From Trichomonas vaginalis G3 (lineage: Eukaryota > Parabasalia > Trichomonadida > Trichomonadidae): 64,000 nt of DNA. How positions within the stretch are numbered: position 1 is the stretch's first letter; the number at the start of each line of letters is the position of its first letter. Below the pieces are notes generated by a model. That model made no database searches. It was not told where the DNA came from and was given only the letters and a program-made list of their open reading frames with translations. Location of the stretch: the NCBI RefSeq assembly GCF_026262505.1, contig NC_067203.1, positions 4,402,001-4,466,000 on the forward strand, written 5' to 3'. Position numbers and translations under genes: made by a program. Positions 19,869 to 30,279 of this stretch are shown one piece after another.

Positions 19869-22800
19869 ATGTTATATATTACCGATCAACATTCCGAAAA
19901 GTTTTCTTTCAGTATAATGAATGAAATTTTGAAGCAACTTTCTGAAATTCCGAAAGGAAAAGCAATTCCAAATGCGGATAAAACGATTAGTCGCTCATTA
20001 TACCTTCTTCATGAGGAAATGTTGGCTTCAAAAGAGCCATTTTCCAAAGATATTGAAGATATTTTATTAAATCTTATCGTTGCCAACGAAAGACAACTAA
20101 GCCCAGTGACCGCAAATGCAATAGGCATTTGCTTGCTAGCTTATTTTAAATCAATGAAGTCTCCAGATTTTTGGAAATTTTTATCTATAATTTCAGATGA
20201 AATTCAAGCATACAATTTAACTGCAATTGTTATTTTAGGCATACTTTCAAAAGGAGTCGGCAGTTCCTTTAAGGCGCAATTATCCACTCACATTACAACT
20301 CTTTCTAATTCACCACATCCATCACAATTTCCTTACATATGCCAGTGTTTCAGAAGAATACTTTCTGGAACTGGAGACTTCCTAATTCGATCAATTCCAC
20401 AAATTTTTGTTTTTATTAGACGATGCATTACAGCAACAGCAGAAAATCTTCGAAATGAAGCAATAAAGACGATCCCCGTATTACTTACTCAAGCAAAAAT
20501 TGATTTTCTCAAATTATTACCTGTAATTACTCCAACAATCCATACAGAAACATTAACATCAAGATATATCGTCGGAAAATCCTTAGGCAAGTTATTGTAC
20601 CACGCTTCTAGCAACGAAATTTCTTTTATTACAAAAAATTATTTAACCTTGCTACAAAACGAAAAATACGTACAAACTGTATGCGCATCCATGTTTACAG
20701 CATTTAGGTTCTTCGAGCCTATTTTCTTAGTCTCAAAACTCAAAACAATTTCGAAATTTTTATACAATGTTTCTCTTTTGAAAATCGGCATTAATTCCAT
20801 GATGCCCATTACACAGTCAACATTAAAATCCGTTTTCTCAGTCTGTGGCTCCACTTCCGGCAAATCAATCTGCCAACATTTAGTAGAAATGATTCCTGAA
20901 GGTAAAGTCACCATTCCCAACGCATTAGTATTAATTACAGCCCTGCAGCATTGCGAAGTACCGCATAAAACTCTTCAACAAGGACTAAGATTAACTTATA
21001 CATTATTAGAATGCAACATCAAGGAAATACAGAAGATTGCCATCTCTTTCTTTGGTTCTCTCAACCAGAAAGATCCGAAAGTAGCCAATCTCTACTTAGA
21101 AACGTTTTTAGTTTTGATATCAGATGCGAAAGAGAAAAATTCGCTGATGGGATACTCAAATACCATTTCTCTACTCGCAAATACAAAGAACGCTGCTAAA
21201 ATACAACCTGTTGTAATTAATCTCATGAATAATGGAACAATTGATTCCCAAAAAGTGTCAGCAGCTTTTTCAATGGCTACAGGATTGGCCGCCATCAACC
21301 AAATATCAGATGATATCTGTCAAACCGCTGTCAAATTGATAAATTCAATGAAACCGTTGTTAAAACTGTCAGTTTCTCAGAAATTATCAATTAAATACAT
21401 TTCTGCATTTCTTTTAGCATGCAGGACTAATACAACAGTTCAGAGTTGTATTCCACAGTTTATTTCTAATATTTTACATTGTTTAACTTTATTTTCTGCA
21501 TCAACAACATTTTGTATTTGGTCATTGATACAAAACATGAATTTATCTGAGCAAATGTCTCAGTTGTTTTTATCGGCAGCGGTTGTTTCCGTTAGCAATT
21601 TATTTAATATTGAAACTTTTGAAATTGATTCGGTTTTGTCACCTTTTTCGAACGATACAGATTTAACGAGTATAATGTTTGGCACGAAAATAACGAATAG
21701 TTTTTCTTCTATTTTTACAAACCATTTACATTTGAATGGTATGACACACAGAGATGGCTGTTGCAGAATAATTATCGAATCTTTTCCGTCAATTATAAGA
21801 AAAACTAAAAAAGAAAAAGTGACACAAATAATTGAGTCACTTTTTATTGGTCAAAACGATAACCAGATTGGAGGAAAACTTATGTTGATCAGGTCATTGC
21901 TTCAGAAGAAGTCAACATTTGGTTTTCTGCCAAATGACACTTTGCCAAAACTTTTTACGATTAAATCCGATTCAAATTCGGTAAAAAGGATTGCTAGTGG
22001 TTGTATTTCGAGATTTTTATCTTTCTATCCAATGCTGATTAAACCAACATTGGAATCTCTCGAGAAATCGAAGAAATCTTTTGATTTTGCGCTGTTAACA
22101 ATTGCCGAATCAGCAAATCTTTTCGTACAAGAGAAAATGACTGAAAGATGTTTGAAATTAATAATGCAAATAGTTGCTCAACAATCTTCTCCTGAAGCAA
22201 TATTCGCATTATCAAATCTTGTGAAGTTTTCTACTGATAAATTCTTGGTTGAAGCAATTGAAGATGTTTTATATGGCGGTTTTGTCACTTCACCTCCAGA
22301 AATTTGCCAATTTGTCAATTTATTACAAAATTCAAAGGAAAATGAAAATTCAATAGTTTACAAAGCTGCTGTTAATTGTTTATTGAATTTCTTTACAATG
22401 AAAAGTTCATCACAAATCTTGTCAGCGAATTTGTTGAGAAACAATTCATATACAAAAGAAATTTTGTTGCCAAAACTGAGTCTAAAGACTTATCCATCAC
22501 TTTTCTTGTTGAGTTTGCAGTATAATAAGACAAAAGAAATAATTTCACAAGTTTTCATGTTGCAACAACAATTATCAACAAGAAAAGTGACAGATGCAAT
22601 TATTTCATTGTTTGACACTTTTCCTATCATTGCAGAATGGACAGATTTATGCAAGCGAGTTATTCTTACGAATTGCGTTCCTCCTTCTGAACGAAAAGGC
22701 GACAACAGAGTTTCTCCGACTCGTTTTGTTTTGATTGCTGCAATGACTGTTTGTTCTTTACTTGCAAAAACGGTTAGAAAAGAATTTCCAAGCGGTTTGC

Positions 22801-24404
22801 CATGTGTTGATGATATTATTTCCATTGCTTTCAACTCTGTGCAGATGAAGGACACAAAAATCGATTCACACGCGTTTTCTATCGCGTCAACAGTCATAAG
22901 AGAATTTTCTGACGTCGCAAACAATGATGGACCATTTTTGGCACTTTTCACTGCACAATTTCATCTGATGTTAAGTCATGCATTGGAGGAACAAAGGAAA
23001 TTCCTATCTGTAGCGGATTTCGTGCTGGATTACCTTACTTTCCTAAAACTTACTGATACAGAACAAGTCGCAAAAAGAGTGTCAAAATTAAAAGTGACAA
23101 AATTAAATTGTTTGACTTTGGCAAGGTTGACTTCACTTTTGATTGAAAAATCTCCACAATCGAAACGCGAAATTATTCCTATATTTGTAAATTCGTCAAG
23201 TGAAGTAATGAATTCATGTTTGAAACAAGAAATCAAACTGAAAGATTTCGACAACCAAATTCTACAATTTGCAAAATGTATTTTGGATTATAATGTCGAA
23301 TTTGGCCGGCCATTTTTACTTCTTCTTTTTGAGCAAATCTCGTCAATAAAAGAGGATTTCGTGCTCGACGTCTGCTCAGCGTACGCTCAAAAGAATTTGT
23401 TAAAACCGTTTGACATTTTGTACGTTATTTCTCATGTCAATCTTGAAAAAGTGACAAAACAAAACGATAAAGATTTTAATGCTTTTTCGGAAATAGACGA
23501 GAACGCGTACAAAGTTATTTCTCCTCAAGAATCATCTTCAAAAAGTGATTTCTTGATCGCAGTGTCAAATTCTGCCAAAGGTGTCACTTTTTCAGAAGTA
23601 AGAAGTCAAATTTTATTGATTTCGACAATGAATCAGAACTTTACAGCACTTTCCAATGTGATCAAGAACTCAGATGACAAAGATTTCGCAAAAATCCTTC
23701 CTTCAATTTTTGACAGCGCATGTAAAAGTGACAATGAATCTGCCAAAGCCATTATTACTATTGTTTCCCATTATTCATCGATCCCTTTGATAGACGGACT
23801 GATATCTCATACTGTTGCAAATTATACAATTGAAGAAACATCTTATTCTATTTTGATCCTTCTTAAAAGGTGTCAAAACCGTCATTTAACTTGTTTAGAA
23901 GAATTGGCCAAGAGAATCAAAATAGAGCTAATTCCTCATGGAATACAGTTCCTTTGTTCCCTTCTTTCTGATGAAAAAACAGTTAACTTTTGCCTGGAAA
24001 TTTGCAAACTTGGAGCAATTGATTATTTAGAAGACGTAATTGATATCAAATCTGTTCCAAGAATTTTGCATTTCTTGAGAATGATTACCAAAATTTGTCC
24101 TTCAATGCAAACAGTCTCAACAAAGATTTGCATGAAATGTTTGTCCATGATAAGTAATATTCCAGATAGACAGAAAGTTGTTTCGATTGGTACTTCTCTT
24201 CTCAAGGAAATTCCACAAAATATTTTGAATCTTTGTTTCGAAGAATTTTCTGAAAAAGAAAATTTGATAAAATGTTTGACTCCTCCAAAGAAATTTACAT
24301 CGAATATCAAACTGATTTCCTTTGGAACAGGAAATTCAAGGAGATCTCAGGAGAGAGGAGGCTGGCAAACATTAACTGTTGGAGATAGTGATGAAAGTGA
24401 TTAA
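19869..24404 (+). CDS. Giant HEAT-repeat protein, possibly HEATR5/Laa1-like (1511 aa)
   Basis: One frame from ATG 19869 (MLYITDQHSEKF); a second in-frame ATG at 19917 (MNEILKQLSEIPKG) is an equally good start because TTTCAGTATA lies just before it. The entire protein is Leu/Ile-rich helical repeats with no catalytic motif, signal peptide or membrane segment, ending in a short Gly/Arg/Ser tail. The first 250 residues, with a short helical hairpin followed by paired helices and FRRILSGTG, recall the start of HEATR5/Laa1, the AP-1 and clathrin trafficking cofactor. This is a by-eye impression; other HEAT scaffolds (Gcn1, exportins) are possible. It follows the kinase gene on the same strand after a 253-bp spacer. 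Confidence 0.6.
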   Translation: MLYITDQHSEKFSFSIMNEILKQLSEIPKGKAIPNADKTISRSLYLLHEEMLASKEPFSKDIEDILLNLIVANERQLSPVTANAIGICLLAYFKSMKSPDFWKFLSIISDEIQAYNLTAIVILGILSKGVGSSFKAQLSTHITTLSNSPHPSQFPYICQCFRRILSGTGDFLIRSIPQIFVFIRRCITATAENLRNEAIKTIPVLLTQAKIDFLKLLPVITPTIHTETLTSRYIVGKSLGKLLYHASSNEISFITKNYLTLLQNEKYVQTVCASMFTAFRFFEPIFLVSKLKTISKFLYNVSLLKIGINSMMPITQSTLKSVFSVCGSTSGKSICQHLVEMIPEGKVTIPNALVLITALQHCEVPHKTLQQGLRLTYTLLECNIKEIQKIAISFFGSLNQKDPKVANLYLETFLVLISDAKEKNSLMGYSNTISLLANTKNAAKIQPVVINLMNNGTIDSQKVSAAFSMATGLAAINQISDDICQTAVKLINSMKPLLKLSVSQKLSIKYISAFLLACRTNTTVQSCIPQFISNILHCLTLFSASTTFCIWSLIQNMNLSEQMSQLFLSAAVVSVSNLFNIETFEIDSVLSPFSNDTDLTSIMFGTKITNSFSSIFTNHLHLNGMTHRDGCCRIIIESFPSIIRKTKKEKVTQIIESLFIGQNDNQIGGKLMLIRSLLQKKSTFGFLPNDTLPKLFTIKSDSNSVKRIASGCISRFLSFYPMLIKPTLESLEKSKKSFDFALLTIAESANLFVQEKMTERCLKLIMQIVAQQSSPEAIFALSNLVKFSTDKFLVEAIEDVLYGGFVTSPPEICQFVNLLQNSKENENSIVYKAAVNCLLNFFTMKSSSQILSANLLRNNSYTKEILLPKLSLKTYPSLFLLSLQYNKTKEIISQVFMLQQQLSTRKVTDAIISLFDTFPIIAEWTDLCKRVILTNCVPPSERKGDNRVSPTRFVLIAAMTVCSLLAKTVRKEFPSGLPCVDDIISIAFNSVQMKDTKIDSHAFSIASTVIREFSDVANNDGPFLALFTAQFHLMLSHALEEQRKFLSVADFVLDYLTFLKLTDTEQVAKRVSKLKVTKLNCLTLARLTSLLIEKSPQSKREIIPIFVNSSSEVMNSCLKQEIKLKDFDNQILQFAKCILDYNVEFGRPFLLLLFEQISSIKEDFVLDVCSAYAQKNLLKPFDILYVISHVNLEKVTKQNDKDFNAFSEIDENAYKVISPQESSSKSDFLIAVSNSAKGVTFSEVRSQILLISTMNQNFTALSNVIKNSDDKDFAKILPSIFDSACKSDNESAKAIITIVSHYSSIPLIDGLISHTVANYTIEETSYSILILLKRCQNRHLTCLEELAKRIKIELIPHGIQFLCSLLSDEKTVNFCLEICKLGAIDYLEDVIDIKSVPRILHFLRMITKICPSMQTVSTKICMKCLSMISNIPDRQKVVSIGTSLLKEIPQNILNLCFEEFSEKENLIKCLTPPKKFTSNIKLISFGTGNSRRSQERGGWQTLTVGDSDESD

Positions 24405-24517
24405 TTTTATTTTAATGTTATTTAAGTATTATTTATGTTATTTTATAAAATAAATACAGCAAAATTGTTAATTACAAAATTTTTTAGAATAATTGTAATA
24501 ATTGAATAGTAAAGAGC

Positions 24518-24946
24518 TTACAATCTTCCCAATCTTCCCAATATTGCTAAATGATCTCTACAATAATTTGAACCACGAAAAGTGCAGTTAGGACATCCAC
24601 TTATTGCACATTTATGGTCTTCACAATACTTGAAACCATCTACGCGGGCATATTTACAATTATATTGACTGCATTTACATCTCTGACAGTACTGGCAATA
24701 CATATTAGACCGCAAATTATTACACAATAAACACTTATGATCTTCACAAAATTTTGAATTTTGAAAGGTTGGATTGTTACAACCATAAACGGAACATGTA
24801 TTCGAGGAGTTTTTTTCAACTTCAATGTATCTTTTGAGATAAAAAAATAGTCCATCTTTACCATCCGGCAGCATTAAACCTAGTATTTCTTCAGGAATCT
24901 GTTTTTGCCAAAGTGGAGAGTCATTTGGTGAACTTTGTTGATTCAT
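24518..24946 (-). CDS. Cys/His-rich zinc-binding-type protein (142 aa)
   Basis: ATG at 24946 (complement), supported by an almost perfect Inr (TCACTTCATTT) just before it. After an N-terminal helical segment (residues 1-48), the protein has repeated Cys/His clusters: CSVYGCNNPTFQNSKFCEDH, then CLLCNN...CQYCQRC, CKYARVDGFKYCEDH, and CAISGCPNCTFRGSNYCRDH. Three of these share the pattern C-x4-C-(x)-F-(x)-S/G-x-x-(Y/F)-C-x-D-H, so it is a tandem zinc-binding module. It resembles the short CxxxC...CxxH repeats of some nuclear and nucleic-acid-binding proteins. Role unknown; it overlaps no neighbour and converges with the HEAT-protein gene. Confidence 0.7.
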   Translation of the reverse strand: MNQQSSPNDSPLWQKQIPEEILGLMLPDGKDGLFFYLKRYIEVEKNSSNTCSVYGCNNPTFQNSKFCEDHKCLLCNNLRSNMYCQYCQRCKCSQYNCKYARVDGFKYCEDHKCAISGCPNCTFRGSNYCRDHLAILGRLGRL

Positions 24947-24949
24947 AAA

Positions 24950-24957
24950 TGAAGTGA
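24950..24957 (-). promoter_or_regulatory. Inr of the Cys/His-rich gene
   Basis: On the complement strand the sequence TCACTTCATTT ends at the ATG of the 24946 gene. It matches the full trichomonad Inr consensus, with the +1 A about 9 nt from the start codon. Confidence 0.65.
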
Positions 24958-25015
24958 TTGATCAGAACTCATAAAAATATCAGAAATGTATTAAACATTA
25001 AGTTTCAGAATCTAG

Positions 25016-25258
25016 CAAATTACACAAGATAACTCTCAGGCCAAACTACTCACATTCAAATTTAGCTATATTTAAATTTGAATGTCTTCATCACATCACA
25101 TTGTGATCCTTCATTTCACAACATGCAAAATGTTACAACAAATTACACAAGAAATTATCATGCAAAACTACTCACATTCAAATTTAGCTATATTTAAATT
25201 TGAATGTCTTCATCACATCACATTGTGATCCTTCATTTCACAACATGCAAAATGTTGC
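25016..25258. repeat. Tandem duplication (period 123 bp) carrying a promoter and gene start
   Basis: The block from CAAATTACACAAG at 25016 is repeated from 25139 with about 95 percent identity over its last 85 bp. Each copy holds a 36-bp AT palindrome (ATTCAAATTTAGCTATATTTAAATTTGAAT region), an Inr-like TCATTTCACA and ATGCAAAATGTT. Only the second copy leads into a long frame (25245-26072); the first runs only about 25 codons. Confidence 0.85.
25233..25240 (+). promoter_or_regulatory. Inr of the 25245 gene
   Basis: TCATTTCA matches the Inr consensus; the +1 A is 10 nt before ATG 25245 and decides this start over an upstream in-frame TTG at 25200. Confidence 0.65.
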
Positions 25259-26072
25259 AGCAGAGGTCTTTTCAAATGAATGTTTCTTTAAAGGTCACGT
25301 TGAAATGCTTCCAGGTGATAAACTTCACATTATAATTACAGGAGACAAATCATTGCAAAGCTTTATAAAAGATGATCAAAAAAGATCTCATGAAATTTGG
25401 ACTTCATTTATTGAATGGAAAGAAAGAAGATTAACCAAAACGCCACCCTTTACAAATCTGTCAAAAATTACATTTAAAGGTGTTCATTATGAATATGATC
25501 CAGATAATAAAACAGCTATTATAGAAGGCGAAGATGGGTGCATACCTGTACTATATTCTTATATATTAGAAGTAATTGGAATTACTGGAAGTTTTATTGA
25601 TTCTGGATGTTATGGACAATGTAATGGAAAATTTTTTGATGCACCAGAATTGAATTCAATAATCATTAAAGGAAATATTGAATATATTGATGGTCCTGGT
25701 TTTACACGAGTTTATGTTTTTCATGATGAACTTTCATATGGAACACATTACTATGGTGCTAATGTTAAAACATTAGATTTCAGCCAATCAAAAATCAGAC
25801 AGTTAAAAATAGGCTATACCATACCGCAAAACTTAAGGAAGATAATTCTACCTCAATCACAGGTTCTAATTGATTGTGAATTCCCTGAGTTTCTCAAAAT
25901 TGATATTGAAAACAAACATTATCTTTCGATATCAAAGATTGAAGAAATTACATTGGAATCCAAAGACCCTCTTCCATTTTACCAGAGACATATGAGTGGT
26001 CTTTTCGCAACCGGTGCTGTTATCATCCTTATCCTCATTGTATTGATTATTGTGGCATCCAAGAAAAAATAA
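25245..26072 (+). CDS. Single-pass membrane protein, BspA/LRR-like surface protein family guess (275 aa)
   Basis: ATG 25245 (MQNVAAEVFSNECFFKGHVE) is chosen for the Inr 10 nt upstream. There is no N-terminal signal peptide. The body alternates short strands with Asn/Leu/Ile spacing (NLSKITFKGVHYEY, LNSIIIKGNIEYIDG, VKTLDFSQSKIRQLKI, LRKIILPQSQVLI) that look like degenerate leucine-rich repeats. The C-terminus is a classic membrane anchor, HMSGLFATGAVIILILIVLI, followed by a short KKK cytoplasmic tail. This C-terminal arrangement is usual for trichomonad BspA-like surface proteins. Surface location and adhesion are inferred from that family. Confidence 0.6.
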   Translation: MQNVAAEVFSNECFFKGHVEMLPGDKLHIIITGDKSLQSFIKDDQKRSHEIWTSFIEWKERRLTKTPPFTNLSKITFKGVHYEYDPDNKTAIIEGEDGCIPVLYSYILEVIGITGSFIDSGCYGQCNGKFFDAPELNSIIIKGNIEYIDGPGFTRVYVFHDELSYGTHYYGANVKTLDFSQSKIRQLKIGYTIPQNLRKIILPQSQVLIDCEFPEFLKIDIENKHYLSISKIEEITLESKDPLPFYQRHMSGLFATGAVIILILIVLIIVASKKK

Positions 26073-26392
26073 AATATTCAATATTGTAATTTGTAAAGAT
26101 CTAACAAAAGTTTTCAAATGCTTCTATGTGAATAGAATCTCAACATAATTTGTGAATGACATAGAAATTACTGATAGAATTTGATTCGAAGATTCAAATA
26201 TAAAAAAATTATATCAGCAATTTCAAATGATATAGCATTCACTTCAATTAATAATACTAATTAAAACAACGAATAAACAAGACCAATGACATGTTGGAGC
26301 AATAATACACATGCATTGTAAGTCATTAAAAAAGTAAAAGGAAATTGAATGGAAAGTTTAATACTCTTCAAGTCAAATTTTTTGAGGTCGCA
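26073..26392. other. Intergenic spacer
   Basis: AT-rich without coding signal or recognised element. Confidence 0.4.
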
Positions 26393-27525
26393 TTAAGGGT
26401 GCGCTGTAGTCTGTAAGTAAACTTCAGAATTTTTTTTGACATGATTTTTTTTCCTAGTTCGAGACCTATTTTGGTACCTTCGAACTTGAAGATTTTTCGC
26501 AAAAAATGAAACTTCATCGATTTCATTTATAAGCCAAGAGCAGCAAATCTATACAGAATCACTACGAAGATTTTGGTTTTTTCTTCAAATTCCAAAATAA
26601 AATCAGCCGTTACAACAAATACAAATCAAACATTCGGTAAAGAAGGCTGCAAAATGCTTCACGTATTGAATATACAGCAGCTTTTTATGTTTATTTAAAT
26701 TACGAACTACAATCTAATATATTATTTTCCGTTATTTCTTCTATTTTTCAAATATCACACTTCAGATGAATAAAAACTTAGTTTTAAATATACCTTACTT
26801 AATATAATTCACTAATTTTTCAAAATTTATATAAAATAATTTTATTTCATATGCATATCCTAATTATATTATAAACTTCATATATTGTAAACATAGATAT
26901 TTTCAAGATCAAATCAAGCCTTAAACACAGCATATCTTATTAAATTTGTTTGATAGGTAGGAATCTAATAGTTTGTATGCATATTACAAGCTTTAGAAAT
27001 ATCTATTTCGCCCAACGAAATTTATATATCTCATAATAACCCTTCCAAAACTCTATTTACAAGAAGATTTACTAATTTTTGAGAAAATTTATTTTAGCTT
27101 GATTTATAGCAATACATGAACAACTCTGCATCCATAAATCAAATATTATTGAATTTCAGGGAAGGAACCGTAATTATAAAATATGACCATTAATTAGTCA
27201 TTAGTTTGGGGAAACTTTGTCATCCCAAGCATTTAGATTTATAAATAATTCTAATAATATAATTTAAATTCGAAAATAATTTCGCCGTTTATAATCGTAG
27301 AAAAAAATAAAAAAATCCAAAAAAAAAATCTTAAAATTTCAAAATACCATGGTTTTAGAGGATTTTCGCGAAAAACGAAATCATAAATACTCCTCATAAT
27401 ATAATGGTTTATTATCTTTCATCAACTCCAAAAAATGTTCAGCAGATATCGAGAAAAAGTACTTTTCAAATCGAGATCGTCAAAAAAATTCTGAAGTTTA
27501 CTTACAGACTACAGCGCACCCTTAA
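26393..27525. mobile_element. Non-autonomous DNA transposon with TTAA target duplication (MITE-like)
   Basis: TTAA at 26393-26396 and again at 27522-27525 flank a 1125-bp unit. Its ends are inverted repeats of about 43 bp beginning GGGTGCGCTGTAGTCTGTAA (26397-26440 and 27479-27521). There is no open frame of note inside, so it depends on a transposase from elsewhere. TTAA duplications are made by piggyBac- and Kolobok-type transposases; which one cannot be told from the ends alone. The arms are nearly identical, so insertion is fairly recent. Confidence 0.85.
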
Positions 27526-27849
27526 CCACCAAAAGAATTTGAAGTGATTGGTATTTCAATGTACTTCAAGCATTTTTCTGAAGTTTCATCTCTCGGCTAT
27601 TAAGCTGAATCCGAGATAGACTAAAATATGAAAACGCTGTAACGAATGAATAAAAACACTATATTAATCTAGTATTTGAAGGCTCCAAATTCTTTATAAT
27701 ATAATTCGCATTTATTTTTTAAACTAAATATCAAATAAGTTTGACAAAAGATTAATTACAGACTCAAAAAGACTAGTCACTCTTTTGCCTTATATTAAAC
27801 ATTGATTTAAATTTTCTTATCAAATTTAAAAAAGACAGTGATATTTTTA
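27526..27849. other. Intergenic spacer downstream of guanylate kinase
   Basis: AT-rich; no coding signal or recognised element. Confidence 0.4.
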
Positions 27850-28422
27850 TTAAAGTGTGTATCTTTTGAGGAGTTCTTCGATGATTTTGTTAAGTGTATC
27901 TTCGAGTTTATCGTTGATGATAGCCAAATCAAACATATCTTTGTTTTCTTCATATAACTGAAGCTCTCTTCTAGTAGTTTGAAGACGTCTCTGAATTTGC
28001 TCTTCAGTTTCAGTCCCTCTTCCACGAAGACGAGCTTCAAGTGCTTCGAATGAAGTTGGCTTAAGAAGGATAATGAACGGTGTCATTTCAGATTTGTAGA
28101 CTGCCATAGCACCATCAATGTTAACATCGAGGATGCAAATCTTGCCTGTAGCTTCGACTTGATGAATGGCAGCAAATGATGTACCATAGCAATTACCGTG
28201 GATGTCAGCATGCTCAAGGAACTCACCATTCTTAACCATTTCTTGGAATTTTTCGCGAGTTACGAAGTGGTATTGAACGCCATCGGTTTCTCCTTCTCTT
28301 GGCTGACGAGTTGTGTGGCTAACGGAGAAGTCAAATCTGCCTGGATAGAGTTCTCTTAGCTTTCCAATGATTGTTCCCTTTCCAATACCTGATGGGCCGA
28401 CAAATACAATTGGATGCGGCAT
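27850..28422 (-). CDS. Guanylate kinase
   Basis: 190 residues from ATG 28422 (complement). This enzyme phosphorylates GMP to GDP with ATP in the cytosol, part of purine nucleotide salvage. The P-loop FVGPSGIGKGT (7-17) is intact. The GMP-binding region shows SVSHTTRQPREGETDGVQYHF with the conserved Ser, Arg and Tyr residues, and GEFLEHADIHGNCYGTS. The lid has RLRGRGTETEEQIQRRL with conserved arginines. The length is that of a single-domain guanylate kinase. It stands alone next to the big transposon nest; no clear Inr was found directly upstream. Confidence 0.96.
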   Translation of the reverse strand: MPHPIVFVGPSGIGKGTIIGKLRELYPGRFDFSVSHTTRQPREGETDGVQYHFVTREKFQEMVKNGEFLEHADIHGNCYGTSFAAIHQVEATGKICILDVNIDGAMAVYKSEMTPFIILLKPTSFEALEARLRGRGTETEEQIQRRLQTTRRELQLYEENKDMFDLAIINDKLEDTLNKIIEELLKRYTL

Positions 28423-28752
28423 TTATTTTCTTACAAACTCCGATCATTTGTAGATTTCTCAAAATTTCCAGCGGCGGCAAATTATCTATTGAATTAAAAA
28501 TTTACGGCGGTAGCAAAAATTTTCAAGTATTTAAGTGGAGTATTGACTGTCTGAATTATAAAATCGGATAAAGAGCTTAAAACAGTTAATATCCACTCAC
28601 GATTTTGGATTTATAAAGTAATTTTTAGGATTTTAATTTTTTTTTAAGATATCATTGATAGATCGAATGAGAAGCATATTCATCACATGTTTATTTCCAT
28701 TGAGAACATATTATATGTTAATCGAGAAGTATTATTTTTTCCGATATTAAAT
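28423..28752. other. Intergenic spacer with 15-bp target duplication at its right edge
   Basis: AT-rich, no gene. Its last 15 bp (28738-28752, TTTCCGATATTAAAT) are repeated exactly at 39546-39560, bracketing the composite transposon. Confidence 0.6.
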
Positions 28753-30065
28753 TGTTATAGACCGAAAATAGATTTTTTCGGTTTTCTCTTCAAATAATTG
28801 AAAGAATGATACTATTATAGGTTTATTATATTATATAGCATATAATCATGCTATAGCCGAAAATTATAAGTTTTGAGAAGATTGAATATAACACAAATAA
28901 ATTTGAATGTAAGTTAAATTGCTTGTTGTTTTTAATAGCTATTTAATGAGAAATCCAATATTGCAAAATTCAAATTGAATGATTGAAAGAACAGAAAAAG
29001 TCATTCTTTTCAATTTCGAATATGTTTCATTGTATTTATAATTATATGGCAAATAAGATATTTAAACTTGATTTTTGAAGGAAAATTCACAAAATTGAAT
29101 AAATTCAAATAATTTTTATTCAAAAATAAACTAGTTATTTGAGTTTAATACTAATTATCTATTCAAACTACAAAGTTTGTAATTTAAAATATTTTATGAG
29201 ATCAGATTGAATTAATTCAAGGTTCTTTTCAATTAATATTAATGACCATATTACGCATTTTCGAACATTCTAAACCAAATATATAAAAATGGGAGACAAA
29301 TGTTAAATTTGCTAGACATGGGGGAGTTGTCTGCAAAGTTTTAGCTCTTATCTCTAACAAAAAATTAATTTTTAAAAAAATGACCGAATACGTTTCACAG
29401 CGAGAAAAAAATAAAAGGCAAGATAGAATTTTCTAGACATAAAGAAGTTGTTTACCGAGTTTTAGCTCTTATCTCTAACAAAAAATTAATTTTTAAAAAA
29501 ATGACCGAATACGTTTCACAGCGAGAAAAAAATAAAAGGCAAGATAGAATTTTCTAGACATAAAGAAGTTGTTTACCGAGTTTTAGCTCTTATCTCTAAC
29601 AAAAAATTAATTTTTTAAAAAATGACCGAATACGTTTCACAGCGAGAAAAAAATAAAAGGCAAGATAGAATTTTCTAGACATAAAGAAGTTGTTTACCAA
29701 GTTTTAGCTCTTATCTCTAACAAAAAATTAATTTTTAAAAAAATGACCGAATACGTTTCACAGCGAGAAAAAAATAAAACTGTACACTGATTTTAATTTT
29801 CATTTCCAGTCACTTTACTTATTATTTTTTCTTTTTTTCATTTTAATTATAAATTATTTCATAATACGTTTATTTACGTTACCATTTTCTTTATTCTTTT
29901 GAATTCCATACTAGACACTTATAGAATATTTTGATTGTTAACGTACTTCATTAGAATGAATCCTTACAAAGGGTATGTCGATCGAATTTACCTAATTGGT
30001 ATTTCCAATCAGATTGAAGAAGGTAAAATGACATGGGAAGAAGCTTGCACCCATGTTCCCATCGC
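28753..30065 (+). repeat. Left inverted arm of the composite transposon
   Basis: Reverse complement of 38475-39545. It includes the four 121-bp repeats and also the first about 37 codons of the integrase gene (MNPYKGYVDRIYLIGISNQI at 29956 onward), so the inverted arm has captured the gene's 5' end. This copy of the 5' end is a dead fragment because the arm stops inside the gene. Confidence 0.85.
29341..29785 (+). repeat. Four tandem 121-bp repeats
   Basis: TTAGCTCTTATCTCTAAC recurs at 29341, 29462, 29583 and 29704, exactly 121 bp apart, with GACCGAATACGTTTCACAGC in each. Two copies occur in opposite orientation in the right arm (about 38760-38960). Likely transposase-binding or subterminal repeats. 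Confidence 0.9.
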
Positions 30066-30279
30066 ATGAAGATGGAAAGCTATTTCACCTTTTCTTGTTT
30101 TAAATTTTCCCAAAAATTCTCAGATACTTAATAAATGAGATTTTTATTAGAGAAAGGGACAGACTAGCCCATTGTCACTTTTTAATTTAGCAAATGAACG
30201 CTTATGGAGTGGAGTTTTTGGGTAAATCTGATTTGCTTATAAATGAAATAAAATCAAAAGAAACCATATTGGCATTATA

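Noticed and set aside
22490-22951. 153-codon complement-strand frame inside the HEAT-repeat gene
   Set aside because: It is antisense to a long, well-behaved gene and has no Inr or recognisable domain.
29341-29785. Regular 121-bp repeats resembling a repeat array
   Set aside because: Units are head-to-tail without unique spacers and mirror in the opposite transposon arm, so not a CRISPR array.
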